A stretch of DNA of 64,000 nucleotides from Panicum virgatum (taxonomy: Eukaryota; Streptophyta; Magnoliopsida; Poales; Poaceae), in contig NC_053141.1 in NCBI RefSeq assembly GCF_016808335.1, positions 19,723,756 to 19,787,755 of the forward strand, in the 5' to 3' direction. This document shows, one piece after another, positions 22,323 through 32,592 of this stretch. The number at the start of each line of letters is the position of its first letter. Positions within the stretch are counted from its first letter, which is position 1. Position numbers and translations under genes: made by a program. The notes under the pieces were generated by a model. It had not been told where the DNA came from, did not search any database, and saw only the letters and a program-made list of their open reading frames with translations.

Positions 22323-24311
22323 GCAGGGCATCGAGATGTACAAGCTGGCCAAGAAGATGTGCAAGAGGATGACCAGCGACTCTAGCACCATCTACAACTA
22401 CCACATGAACCTCTTCGTGTTCTCGCTGGTGGCCGACTACTGGGGCGTCGGGCAGCTCTTCCCAATGATGCCGGTGAGCCGACTGGACGAGCGGCCGACG
22501 CTGAGGGGAACGCACGTCGACATAACCTGCGACAGCGATGGCAAGATTAACAAGTTCATCGGCAGCGTCGAGACGCTGCCGCTGCACCCACGACCCGGAG
22601 CGCGGCGCCTACTATGTGGCCGTGCTCCTATCCGGGTCGTAGCAGGAGGCACTGGCTTGCAAGCACAACCTGTTCAGCGGCCCGACCCTCGTGGGCGTCG
22701 AGGGTGGCAGCGGCGGCAACGGCGCCTTCAAGGTCGTATCCGTCGAGATGGGCCCGACGACGGAGGAGATCATGGGCACCATGAGGTTTGACGTCTGGGA
22801 AGACATTGCCAGCGCCGTCGAGGAGCTCGCTGTTAGTATTCATCTCCACCAGTTGGCCCAACGGCGAACCGGGCTCTTAATTCGCATCCTGATCGGGGAC
22901 GCCTAGCCCAAAAGATGGCTGGTGGGCCCCCGTCACGCAGTGCCATATATAGAGGAGGTGGGGACTGTGGCATAGGTGATGAGGTTCATCGCCGCCACTC
23001 ACTACGGTTCCCACACCTTGATACCCTAATCCGATCTAGAGAGGGGGCGCTGCTGCGGCAGGAAGCCTATCTACGCCAATGTCCTCGCCACAGCGAGGAT
23101 GTCCCCATCGCCGGACGCCACCGCTCCGTACTACACATCGCTGTCCCTGCACCAGGTCGACCTCGACGACTCCAGCGCGTCCGACGGCTTCATAGAGGTA
23201 ACTGAGGCTATAGAGAAGGTTTTCTTCTACAGAAAGTAAGTTTTCCCTCTCGATCTATCTCCTAGTCGATCCAAAGAAACTAACAATGGTATCAAGAGCC
23301 AGGTCTACAGAGTAGATCGACATGAGAAAAAGGATTTGTTCGCGAATCGAAAGAAACAGAAACAAAAGAAAGCAATTCGATCTTGAATCGATGTTGAAAG
23401 AAGAAAAGAAAAGACCCGTACCCTAACCCTACGGAAGAAAAGGACCGACGGGATCTAGATGGTACTTGCGCCACCGGTCACCGCCGCCGGCGGTCGCTCG
23501 ACGCCGTGCAGGAAAGAGGAACAGAGGCGCCGGTGCAATGCTCCGTGCCACCCAAACGCGAAAGACGAGCCGAGCCGCCGCAGCCACTGAGTCGCCGACG
23601 CTCGGATCGAAGGGCGACCTAGCGAGGCCGCTCGACGGCGGCGTGCTCACCCTCGGGCGAGCGCGCATGACGGCGAGAAGCCGCACGGGGGCCACCATCC
23701 CTTCCGGAACCCACAAGCGCGACCGAGCAAGCCAAGCCGAGTTGAGGCGCTCCACTGCGGCCAGAGGCCACCGCTCCTCCGCTTGTCTGCGTGCGGCGGC
23801 TGTGAGCAAGCAGAAAGAAAGAAGAGAAGGACCAGGCTTGCGCGCGGCCATGGCAAGGCCATGGCTCGGCGGCCCGAGGCCGCCGGCGGTGCCGCCGACA
23901 ATCGAGCCGAGAAAGAAGGGGAACGATGCTAGGGTTTGAGGACCCGGTCGCTGGGTGCAATTTATTCAAGGCGAAACTCGCGGAGCACCGTCCGATTCGA
24001 ATCAACGGTGCAGATCGTGTCGAGCACAGTAGGCCGCCTGGAGGCCAAAGCAGCCCGTGCGCCGGGTGAGCTGCCGAGTTGGGCCAAGGCCCAAGCGCGC
24101 GCGAAACGGGCCGACTGCGGCCTGGGACATGAGGCGCGGCGTGTTGGGCCGAGCGGGGCTGCGCGCGGGTGCGCTGCCGGGCTGGCTGTGCGCGAAGCGC
24201 ACCCACGGGCCTGCAGGCAAATTCTAAGGCTGGACCTCAAACACAGTAAAAAGCAAAGTTTCTCTAATTTCAAAAGCACTTCTTTATAGAATCTTGTATA
24301 GTCTTTTATCT

Positions 24312-25366
24312 CTATTCAAATTTGAACCAACGAGATAATTTGTCTTAGAGAATAGTAAAGTTTAAAGTGTTTTTGCTTCTGAAATTGAGTAACCTTTCAT
24401 GTTTCCGCTGCAAAGTAAAAGTTTCATCATCTATTTAAATTGGAACCAACGGGAAAATTTAAATAGAGTAGTAGAAAGATAATAATTTAAAGTTAAATTA
24501 TGGTATTGTTATTTTCTGACCAACGTTGATAATAGCAGTATTATAATTTTATTATGAGTTTAAATTCAAGGTTAATCTCCGACAAATTTTGCATCAAAGT
24601 GATCAATATTTCAGAGAATACATAAAGACAGAGAATTGGTTCTGTAAGAAAGAAAAGTTCTCCGCTGCAATAAAGAAAGATAAACTCAGATGAGTTTTTC
24701 CCTGTGGGAAAAGGCAGCCTCTAAGTTTAAGGTTAAGAAAAGCTTCCGCTGTTGTAAGTCAAAGAAAGATTGTTTTGGCACCATTTTGCCATTGTAAGTG
24801 TCAAGTTGAGCATTAGTTTGCTCTTAAAAGAAACGAAATTTAAAGTTTATTATGATGCTGTCATTTTCTGACCAAAGTTGATGATGGCAATATTATAATT
24901 TTTATTCTAGTCATGTATTCTGTTTCTGCCCAACGGTGATATAGAATTGAAAGTAAAGGAAACTTGTATATTTTAATTTTGACCAACGTTAAATTAAGAT
25001 ATACAATTCTTCCCAAGTAGATAGAAATTACAGATAAAGTTTTGAGGTTACTCAGCTGTATAGTTGAGGTTAAGAGAAAAGTGCTTGTTCCATTCTGACT
25101 TTTAGTTTATATGGAAAAGAGATGCAACTTATTCAGAAAGTTTTTTTTTGGTTTTTCTCTCACTAAAGTTTTTTTGTAATATAGAGATTTGTTAAATTTT
25201 CTGATTAAATTAGAACCAACAGGAAGAATTAATCAGAAAATAAAGTATATATGCATATTTTAGTCATTGTGACCAAAGTTTCTTCATCCTTCAACAACAG
25301 TAAAGATAATTGTTGAAATGAGTTTGACACATGTTCAATTTGACCAACGTTGAATTAAACATGTGT
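24312..25366 (+). repeat. Array of hairpins with a shared ACCAACG loop
   Basis: At least eight stem-loops lie in about 1.05 kb of the copia interior. Clear stems are 24431-24441/24456-24466 (11 bp perfect), 24964-24979/24991-25006 (16 bp, one wobble), 25196-25211/25227-25241 (15 bp, one bulge) and 25327-25340/25353-25366 (14 bp, one mismatch). Weaker ones with G-U wobbles are at 24312-24355, 24503-24543, 24851-24893 and 24917-24947. Stem sequences differ from one another, but each loop carries ACCAAC(G) or a close variant, at 24326, 24445, 24519, 24871, 24929, 24982, 25215 and 25343. A CCGCTG word also recurs three times between them (24405, 24662, 24747). No open reading frame runs through. 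Function unknown. Confidence 0.85.
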
Positions 25367-25899
25367 TACCAATGCATTTATAGTTTATTACCGCAAGTCG
25401 GAAAAGTTTTGCCACTTGTGCCATTCATATCCTGCATGACAGGGAAAGTTTTTGTGATGACTCACGTGCGACATGAGTATCACATAAAAGTGAAGAAATT
25501 TAGGGGAGCTTTTAAAGTTATCCCAACAATTCTCATGCACTACTATAGTGGCATGTTGGATAGTGACTTGAAAAGAATCGAAGGACAAAAAGAAAGTTGT
25601 ATGCGAACCAAGATTGCAAGCATGACTTGCAAAAGTATAGCAAAATGAAGAACTTGATGAGTTCTTGAAAGTGCAACAAATCAAGAACTCTGAGGAGCTC
25701 TTGAAAAGGAACGAGGAAATGGTACTCCCATTATTTTGTATGACTTGGTCATATGAGTAAAGTTTTAGTAATGAAATGCTCCTCGTTCGCAAGTGTTAAA
25801 AATAGTTTCGAAATTATGGCAACAAAGTTTGTGCCATATTTCGAGGGGGAGAAAGATTAGAAAGACAAGAAAGATTAAAATTTAGAGAGAATTTCCCTG

Positions 25900-27860
25900 C
25901 AAAGTTAAATGCGATGCATTTTTAAAAGCAAATATGATCTATTAAAGTGAATATGACCGACCGAAAAAGGAGTACAACGGTCATAATGTTGATATCCCAA
26001 CCATAAAAATAAGCAAGATTCTTAGAGTTTTTCAGCACTAAATAGGAAGAAAAGAAAGTTGAGCCTCAAAACACCCTTTGAGGCTTGTAAAGAACAAACC
26101 CAAACAAAAGTTTGAAGATATTCCATCTTTGCAATAGATGGGATAATCTGGGGGAGTAAAGTATGTCAAGAACTAAGGCTTGAAGAGAAGTGTGACTGTA
26201 TGTTCACTCCTATGATTCAAGCACTGAAATTGTCTCAACATATGTTTTCACGTTGTATGAATGTCATAAATTGAGTTGTCTCATTCATCGTCGTGGCGAA
26301 GCAATGGAAGATATAATGAGACCTAAAAGTTCCAAATTTATTTTGGAACATAGAATAAGTTCCTAATGGAGTCAACACAGTAGGTTATAATGGGTCTACA
26401 AGATTGAAACGTGACTCCGGAGGGAGCATGGAAAGTTGCTAAGCGCGACTTGTGGCAAAAGTCTTTATGCAAATAATGAGACATTTTATGCAATCTCATG
26501 AAAGGATTCTTTTAGAATCATAATGACATTGGTGCATACTACTTTTAGGATCGTATTAGATGTATGTTGGAACAATATCTCCTAACAGAGATTTGTGCGA
26601 GAAAGTATGTACATGACATAACCAAATGGTTTTGTTGTGGAAAGAAAAGAACATTAGAATATCACCTGATGAAATCAGACCACAGAACATTGGCCTCTAA
26701 AGTTTTGTGAGAATAAAATTTTTGAGTTTTAAGTAAAGGTCAAGATGACAAATTGCAAATATGCAAAGTTTAAAGATGAGAAATTCTTTTTCCCGCAAAG
26801 TTCAAAGAAGGTTATTATGACCTCTAGTTTTGATAAGAATAATCTCGGTGAAGAGCCATTCACTCTAGGAAAGAAAATTCACCAGGATAAAAGAAAAGGG
26901 GGTATCAGGACTATCGCAGAAAGCATACTTAGAAAAGAGTTCTAAAGATATATAGTATGCATGTGAGTAAGTCTACACCTGTCCTATTGTCAAGGGTAAT
27001 AATTTTGGAATTTTCAGAATTCCAGGAACCGTTATATGATCGATCAAAAGGAAAAGGTTCCATGTGCTTCAGCTGTTGGACGCGAAATTAGTGCTCAAAA
27101 GAATTTACCCTGACATAGTGCGTATCCGGGACATTTTGGCAGAAGTCCAGTCCAGCAATAGATCACTGGAATGGAGTTATAGAATGTTTTGCAATTTTGC
27201 AAAATATTGTCAGCCTCATGCTAAGTAAGAAAGGAACATGTACTCTCAAAAGGATGTGAGTAAAAGGAATTAAGTTTTGGCGAGATGTTTAGTGAAGCCC
27301 ACAGTAGTAGCTAACACTCGCTCTTGGAGTTTTATTATGGAAAAGCTCCAAAGCAAAATAGTTGTGATTCATGGGTTGTGTACCCAAAGTTTGGCATTAT
27401 ATGAGGCTACAGGACAGGCAAAATGGTTAAGAAAACCATTACCCGGAATTGATAATGGTAGACAACAGCAATATACCATTCGAATATTTTCACTCATATG
27501 GCAATATGTTAAGTGTGCTGCCAAACACATTGACAATGGCTTATATGTTGCAAAGGAGAAAATTCAGAATCATATAAAATCATGGAGCACCAAAGTATCA
27601 AACAAGTGTTTGCGGATCCTCTTACCAAAAGGCCTACCGCCCAAGTCGACATGGGTTTTACGGGAGGCCTATGATTTCTGGATTACTAAAGGGCCCAAAG
27701 AAAGGTTGAGGTCTTGTTTCAATACAGAAAGATGCATTGTGGCTGTTAATCTGATGGTAAGTGATAACTGTTATGACGAAGCACGCCCTACGTACCGATC
27801 TGCAATGAGATGAGGACCGAAAGCAAAGCAAGTAAAGAAAAGTAAAGAATTAAGTTCAAG
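25900..27860 (+). pseudogene. Heavily decayed copia pol
   Basis: Short stretches still resemble the end of a Ty1/copia polyprotein. Near 27130-27190 a degenerate reverse-transcriptase/RNase H connection is visible (words like IDHWNGV). At 27520-27680 AKHID..., KEKIQN and LPKGLPPK match the usual C-terminal AKHID to TKGLPP segment. Stops and frame shifts are frequent throughout. No catalytic motif is complete, so the copy is not autonomous. Confidence 0.6.
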
Positions 27861-28411
27861 TTGAGAAGTTCAAAAGTGTAAGGTGAGATCAAGGGGAAGA
27901 ATGTTAGTATTGATCTCCACCAGTTGGCCCAATGACGAACTGGGCCCTTGACTCGCGTCCTGATTGGAGACGCCCAGCCCAAAAGATGGCTGGTGGCCCC
28001 CCGTCACGCAGTGCCATATATAGAGGAAGTGGGGACTGTGGCATAGGTGATGAGGTTCGTCGCCGCCACTCACTACGGTTCCCACACCTTGATACCCTAA
28101 TCCGATCTAGAGAGGGGGCGCTGCTGCGGCGGGAAGCCTATCTACGCCAACGTCCTCTCCACAGCGAGGATGTCCCCGTCGCCAGACGCCACCGCCCCGT
28201 ACTACACGTCGCTGTCCCTGCACCAGGTCGACCTCGACCACTCCAGCGCGTCCGACGGCTTCATAGAGGTAACTGAGGCTATAGAGAAGGTTTTCTTCTA
28301 CAGAAAGTAAGTTTTCCCTCTCGATCTATCTCCTAGTCGATCCAAAGAAACTAACACTCGCCAAGAAGAACAATCCGTGGGTGAACGTGGAGCCGCTCAT
28401 GGCCCAGGGGC

Positions 28412-28545
28412 CACTACCGGATTCAGCCGCTTTGCCGAGTGCCGGTTACACTCGGCAAAGGCCAGTTTGCACTCGGCAAACTCTTTGACGAGTGTAACAC
28501 TCGGCAAACACCACTCGGCAAAGCTTCCCACGGCACAGTGGTCTT
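28412..28545 (+). mobile_element. CACTA transposon end fragment
   Basis: Begins CACTACCGG and carries several copies of the subterminal repeat TTTGCCGAGTG/CACTCGGCAAA in both directions, as in grass CACTA elements. No matching CCGGTAGTG end is found nearby, so this is a deletion derivative or one broken end. It terminates the readable part of the ADC pseudogene. Confidence 0.85.
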
Positions 28546-28765
28546 TCACCACCATGCCGTACCTCAACGAGTAAAGGTCCCCAAAACCACGTGAGCTTCA
28601 GCTGATGGTTTATCATGGGTGCTTAAGTATTAGTGGTAATATGTTCGAGTTTAATTTGGCTGGAATCATAAATAAAATAGTCGATAATGCCTGCTTCGTA
28701 TGGTGAACAGGCATATGAATTAGGGGGCGCCTATCCATCACTTAAGGTGATATTTCGCGGAAACA

Positions 28766-29755
28766 TCGCCTCAAGAGCATGATTATAATTTGGGCCGGCC
28801 CATTTATGTTGGATTGCTACGCTTGTTGATAAGTAATATGTGCATGAATGCAGAAGTGGATAAACATGATGACATCACCACATGCATGCAAATCTAAAAC
28901 TAAAAAAAAGCTATAACTATTAAACCAAACACTCGGATTAAACTTAGAATGCACCATTTTCTTTCTTACGACAAGATCTTCAAAACAAGACCACACTTGC
29001 CTATATTTGCACGATATTTTTTTTAAATATTTTTTTAATACTAAATAGTGAATTTTGAATTCTGGGAACAAATATTTGAAGAACACGAACAAATGATTAT
29101 TTTCTATGAACAATAAATTAAACATAATGAACAAATAATAATGTAGAACGAACAAAATATTACACACCGTGAACATTTGGTTGTATAAAATAAATAATAA
29201 AAAATAAATATCGTGAACAAATGGGTCAACATCACGGAATAAATTTAATCTACATAGCGAACAAATAATTTAGCTTTGCGAACAAATTAGTTACACACAG
29301 ACAAATAATTTTACGTGGAGACAAATTAGCATATAAAAAGGAACTAATTATTTTTTTCACATACTAATGTATGAATCTACAATATAGATAAATTAATCTA
29401 CATTGAGTATGAATCGCTTTTAAATGTGAACAAAAGAATATGCAGCCTTATTTATATATGAAAATAAATCTGCATATGCAGGCTTAGAGTAAAAAAGGAA
29501 AAAGGAAAAAAGAATGAAGGAAATAAATAGAAAGAAAAAAGAAAAGGAAACAATCGGAGCAGTATAGTGAAAAAATAATAAACTAAAAAGAAAATAATGT
29601 TTGCCATGCGCATGCGCATGTTGCATGCGGCCAACCGAATTGCATGCATGCGGATGCACATGTAAGAGAAAGTAAAGTCAGGGCACAGTACCTGCATGTG
29701 ATGCTATTGGGCCAGATGGAATTTAAAACGGCCCAATCTGTGCTTCAGGCGATGG
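28766..29755. mobile_element. Possible non-autonomous element with weak inverted ends
   Basis: CATCGCCTCAAG at 28766 and CTTCAGGCGATG near 29746 are near-inverse, each with a GGGCC word just inside. The interior is AT-rich with no gene. The target duplication is unclear, so this is only a candidate. Confidence 0.35.
29060..29330. repeat. Degenerate GAACAAAT repeat cluster
   Basis: About twelve copies or variants of GAACAAAT (also GAACAATA, GACAAAT) spaced about 15-35 bp apart in AT-rich DNA. The spacing is irregular, so this is not a simple satellite. Confidence 0.7.
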
Positions 29756-29961
29756 ATCTGACATAGGTAGCCTAGGTGATATATAGTCTTTCCGTATGAA
29801 TTATGCACTGTACTACTTCTCGCTACCTGCTTACTGTTTTTTTATTTTTGTATTATCCAATAGGTTAATAAGTAGCTCAATCATTTATAATCTGTATTTC
29901 GAGTATATGTCTAAGAATAGTTCTACTCTTCAAAAGTCAGATTAATCTGGCATACTATATA

Positions 29962-30214
29962 GAACATATCAGGTGCAAACCAACTTCTCTGTGCAAACTA
30001 TGAAAACTTTAATCTAGACCATGAGATCAACATCCAAGGGGAGGGGCGCAGAGAGATGGGAGGGGGGATTCGCAAAAGTGTGATTACCCAATCCAAGGGC
30101 GGGTTCAGATTATAAAATTACTCAATCTCTCATACCCTTTGGATGTTGATCCAATGACTAAGATTAAAGTTTTCATAATTTACACAAAGAGATTGATTTG
30201 CACCTGATACGTTC
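29962..30214. mobile_element. Inverted-repeat MITE
   Basis: About 253 bp. The left arm CATATCAGGTGCAAACCAA pairs with a right arm ending TTTGCACCTGATACGTTC. The complementarity runs about 75 bp inward, including AACTTTAATCT and ATCAACATCCAA. No ORF. Exact ends and target duplication are unclear. Confidence 0.82.
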
Positions 30215-31022
30215 CCTTTATATAAGCGTACCAAATCCAAACATAAATTCCACGCTTTTTCCAGAAAAGAATTACAGGATGGCAGAATTTCCGTGTGCCT
30301 GAAGTAGCGGGGATCCACCCTGTTTACAAACGGAGATAGGAGCAGATTCCTCCGCGGGGATAATGTGGCAGGCCCTCGAAACTTGTAGTGGGTCGGTGAT
30401 GGGGATTGAAACTTCCCTGCGGGACTCCGTTAGAGACCCGAAATTTATTGCCATGTTTAGTTTTGGCTCATAAATTTCAACCAAAAACAGCCCATCCATG
30501 TAGGCGAGACAATGGTAGCTAGCTAGCTGGCCCTCCAATCCCATTCCACCCTGAGCGTGAAGTGGCCGGGTGTGCACGACATGCGAAGTTGCAAAGGCTC
30601 GAGGCTGTCCTTGCTCCACCAGCCGTTACCTCGCCCTCGCCTGCTGGCGGGCCTCCTCGCGACCTCACCAGCTGTGAGCTATCCGCGCCCTCTCCCTCTA
30701 GCCGAACTCCTCACGACCTCGCCGGCCGTCCCCGCACCCTTGCCGCCTCGTCGGCCTCCTAGTGACCTCACCGGCCTGCCCTGCACGCTTGATGGCTGTC
30801 CCTGCGCCCTCACCCCCTCACCTCACCGGCCTCTAGTATTCTCGCCGACCATCCTCGCGACCTCACTAGTGTCACAGTCGAGACAGCTGCCCCTGCGGGG
30901 CCCCGCTGGGGACAGGGATCCATCGGGTTCGGGGCCGGGACGGATTTCGCCCCGCTGAGCATATCAGGACTGGGGCGGGGAACAGGATTTTGGGATCGGG
31001 GCAAGGACAGGAGTTGTGTCCC
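30215..31022. other. GC-rich intergenic DNA
   Basis: Contains GC-rich, low-complexity sequence (30590-30960, Pro/Ser/Leu-rich in any frame) and CGGGGA words near 30330 and 30900-31010 that look like diverged transposon ends. Long ORFs here have no motif and look compositional. Confidence 0.45.
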
Positions 31023-31106
31023 CTCGTTGACGTGAACATCCCACCGGAGGGATCTTCACGCTCTCTCGTTGACGTGAACATCCCACCGGAGGGATCTTCA
31101 CGCTCT
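31023..31106. repeat. 42-bp tandem duplication with a hairpin at the LTR end
   Basis: Two exact 42-bp units (31023-31064 and 31065-31106). Each contains CGTGAACATCCC and GGGATCTTCACG separated by six bases, a 12-bp hairpin with one mismatch. It lies at the outer edge of the element A 3' LTR. Confidence 0.85.
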
Positions 31107-32200
31107 AGGTATGCTAGGACTAGAGATATATGCTTTGTTCTATCATACCGAACCCAATCGACATGTGTATAGTGCGCTCGGGTGCCAGTCAATTTGACTT
31201 GTAGTTAACAAGGAAGATAAACGTTAAATTCTAGAGGCTATCGGCTAGCCAGACGATATCAGTGGCACGGGCGGATCGGCTATATTTTGGCCGATTTGTG
31301 GAGAGGCAAGCCACGCCTAGGATGATGCAAGCTGCAGACAACACCTAGGTCCTGGTGCAATTGGCTATGGTCAGGATGACACGAAAGAAGCCGATAGCGA
31401 GGAGATCTAGGTTGGATAACTTGTGACAAAAAAAATTTAAAGCAAACTAGATTAAATGGGTCAACCTAGCAAGATCTAATTTGGTGTTGATAACTGATGG
31501 TATAAGCAACAACAAGCTAGATTAACGCATCAATTAACCTAACAGATTGAAAATTTCTTCCAATAACTTGGTGACCAAACTAAACCCCGCCAGACGGATC
31601 TAGAGAGCGCGATAACTAGTGAACGGTTAGACCCTGCCGGACGGATCTAATGTGCTCGATAACTAGTGAACAGCTAAACCCCGCCAGACGGATCTAGCAT
31701 ACTCGATAACTTTGGGCGCCATAGATGGAGTAAAAAACGATGCGCAACTTGAACCCATCTTCACAACTCTACTCTGAATTTTTCAAAAAGCGATGGAACA
31801 TACCTGCTGAGAAGAACTCGTAAAAGATAAATCTACTGCAACTAGGAGTTTGGCGAAGCCGCCGACATGAAAGTAGATGTGGTGAATATAAATGTTTTGG
31901 TTTGGAATTGGTTGATCAAAGTTTACGAAAAACGGAGGTAGGCTATTTATAGTCTAAAACTAAACCTCCTTTGCCGATACGGCGAGATTACACTTGCGAA
32001 TCAAGAAAACAAACTTTTCTAACTGAATGATACAAAATCTAAAATATAACTTGCTGACTTCAACCGCCAGCCGTTGCGATGCCCATCTTGGCCCAAAGGC
32101 TCAATGTCCTTCATTCTTCCTTCTAATCCAGCACCGGCCCAATCTCCATCGGCCGCTTGCCCAATAGACTGCAAGTACAAAAAAAAAAATGGTGTCAACA
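31071..32200 (-). repeat. Element A 3' LTR
   Basis: About 1.1 kb, similar along its length to 35680-36766. It includes about three tandem units of about 55 bp with GACGGATCTA and CTCGATAACT (31580-31710), present also in the other LTR (36185-36315). On - it starts TGTTGACACC at 32200. The outer end is approximate. Confidence 0.82.
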
Positions 32201-32592
32201 CATGCCCCCCAATTTTAAAATGAAATATTAATTTTGTTCTAAAATTCCTTATTTCCTGGCAGCCCTTTCTCTTCTCTCTCTGTGTGGACTTCGATTCCAC
32301 ACAAATGACTCCTCGCGTCCGTGCTGACGGCAAGCGAAAAACTCTTTTTTGCCCTTGGTTCCAACTCTTCTCCACCACTCAAATTGCACTGAGACTATCT
32401 GAATTCCATCTTTCTCCCATCCAAATCATTTCCAACTAATCTCCACGGTCAAGACGTTCCACTTTCCTTTAGCCGATTCATCTTCTTCATTGTGGCTACA
32501 AATAGTACTCATCGGTACAACGAACACATCAGACTCCATCGGCCATTGCCTCCCTTGCCTCGAAAAAACCCTAGTCTCCATCTTCATTAGCA

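Larger units (their letters stand above)
22831..28356 (+). mobile_element. Ty1/copia element with two 455-bp LTRs inserted in ADC
   Basis: Complete LTR structure. The 5' LTR is 22831-23285 and the 3' LTR 27902-28356, both TGTTAG...CTAACA and both 455 bp. The perfect target duplication CTCGC lies at 22826-22830 and 28357-28361. A primer-binding site resembling the initiator-Met tRNA type (TGGTATCAAGAGCC) follows the 5' LTR at 23287, and a polypurine tract CAAGGGGAAGAA precedes the 3' LTR. By hand the two LTRs differ at about 20-25 positions, roughly 5 percent. The 4.6-kb interior has a GC-rich leader (23440-24200), a hairpin array (24312-25366) and only a wreck of pol. TATATATAG in each LTR (near 22954 and 28019) is a likely promoter. 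Confidence 0.95.
19577..28411 (+). pseudogene. ADC: Arginine decarboxylase pseudogene split by three transposon insertions
   Basis: The functional enzyme is a PLP-dependent decarboxylase that makes agmatine from arginine, the first step of plant polyamine synthesis. Coding pieces are 19577-20894, 22323-22830 and 28357-28411. Motifs include the PLP lysine region (PIKVNQNK), [26 protein letters not shown] and the C-terminal CDSDG cysteine motif. Stops lie at 19877, 20489 and 22640, each where the family has tyrosine. One base is missing near 22590, and an in-frame insertion-duplication lies at 20111-20215. A solo LTR (20895-22322), a copia element (22831-28356) and a CACTA fragment (from 28412) interrupt it. 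The true C-terminus is lost after PLMAQGP. The start MAKNYGQLY and the lack of introns fit plant ADC. Confidence 0.95.

Noticed and set aside
23461..24206. Long open frames on both strands in the copia leader
   Set aside because: GC-rich leader gives open frames in several frames at once; no gag motif could be recognised.
24312..25366. Hairpin array considered as foldback transposons or nested MITEs
   Set aside because: Stems are only 7-16 bp, differ in sequence, lack target duplications, and the conserved part is the loop and not the ends.
30557..30958. 133-codon Pro/Ser/Leu-rich frame
   Set aside because: Compositional open frame in GC-rich repeat-like DNA; no conserved motif, splice site or promoter nearby.
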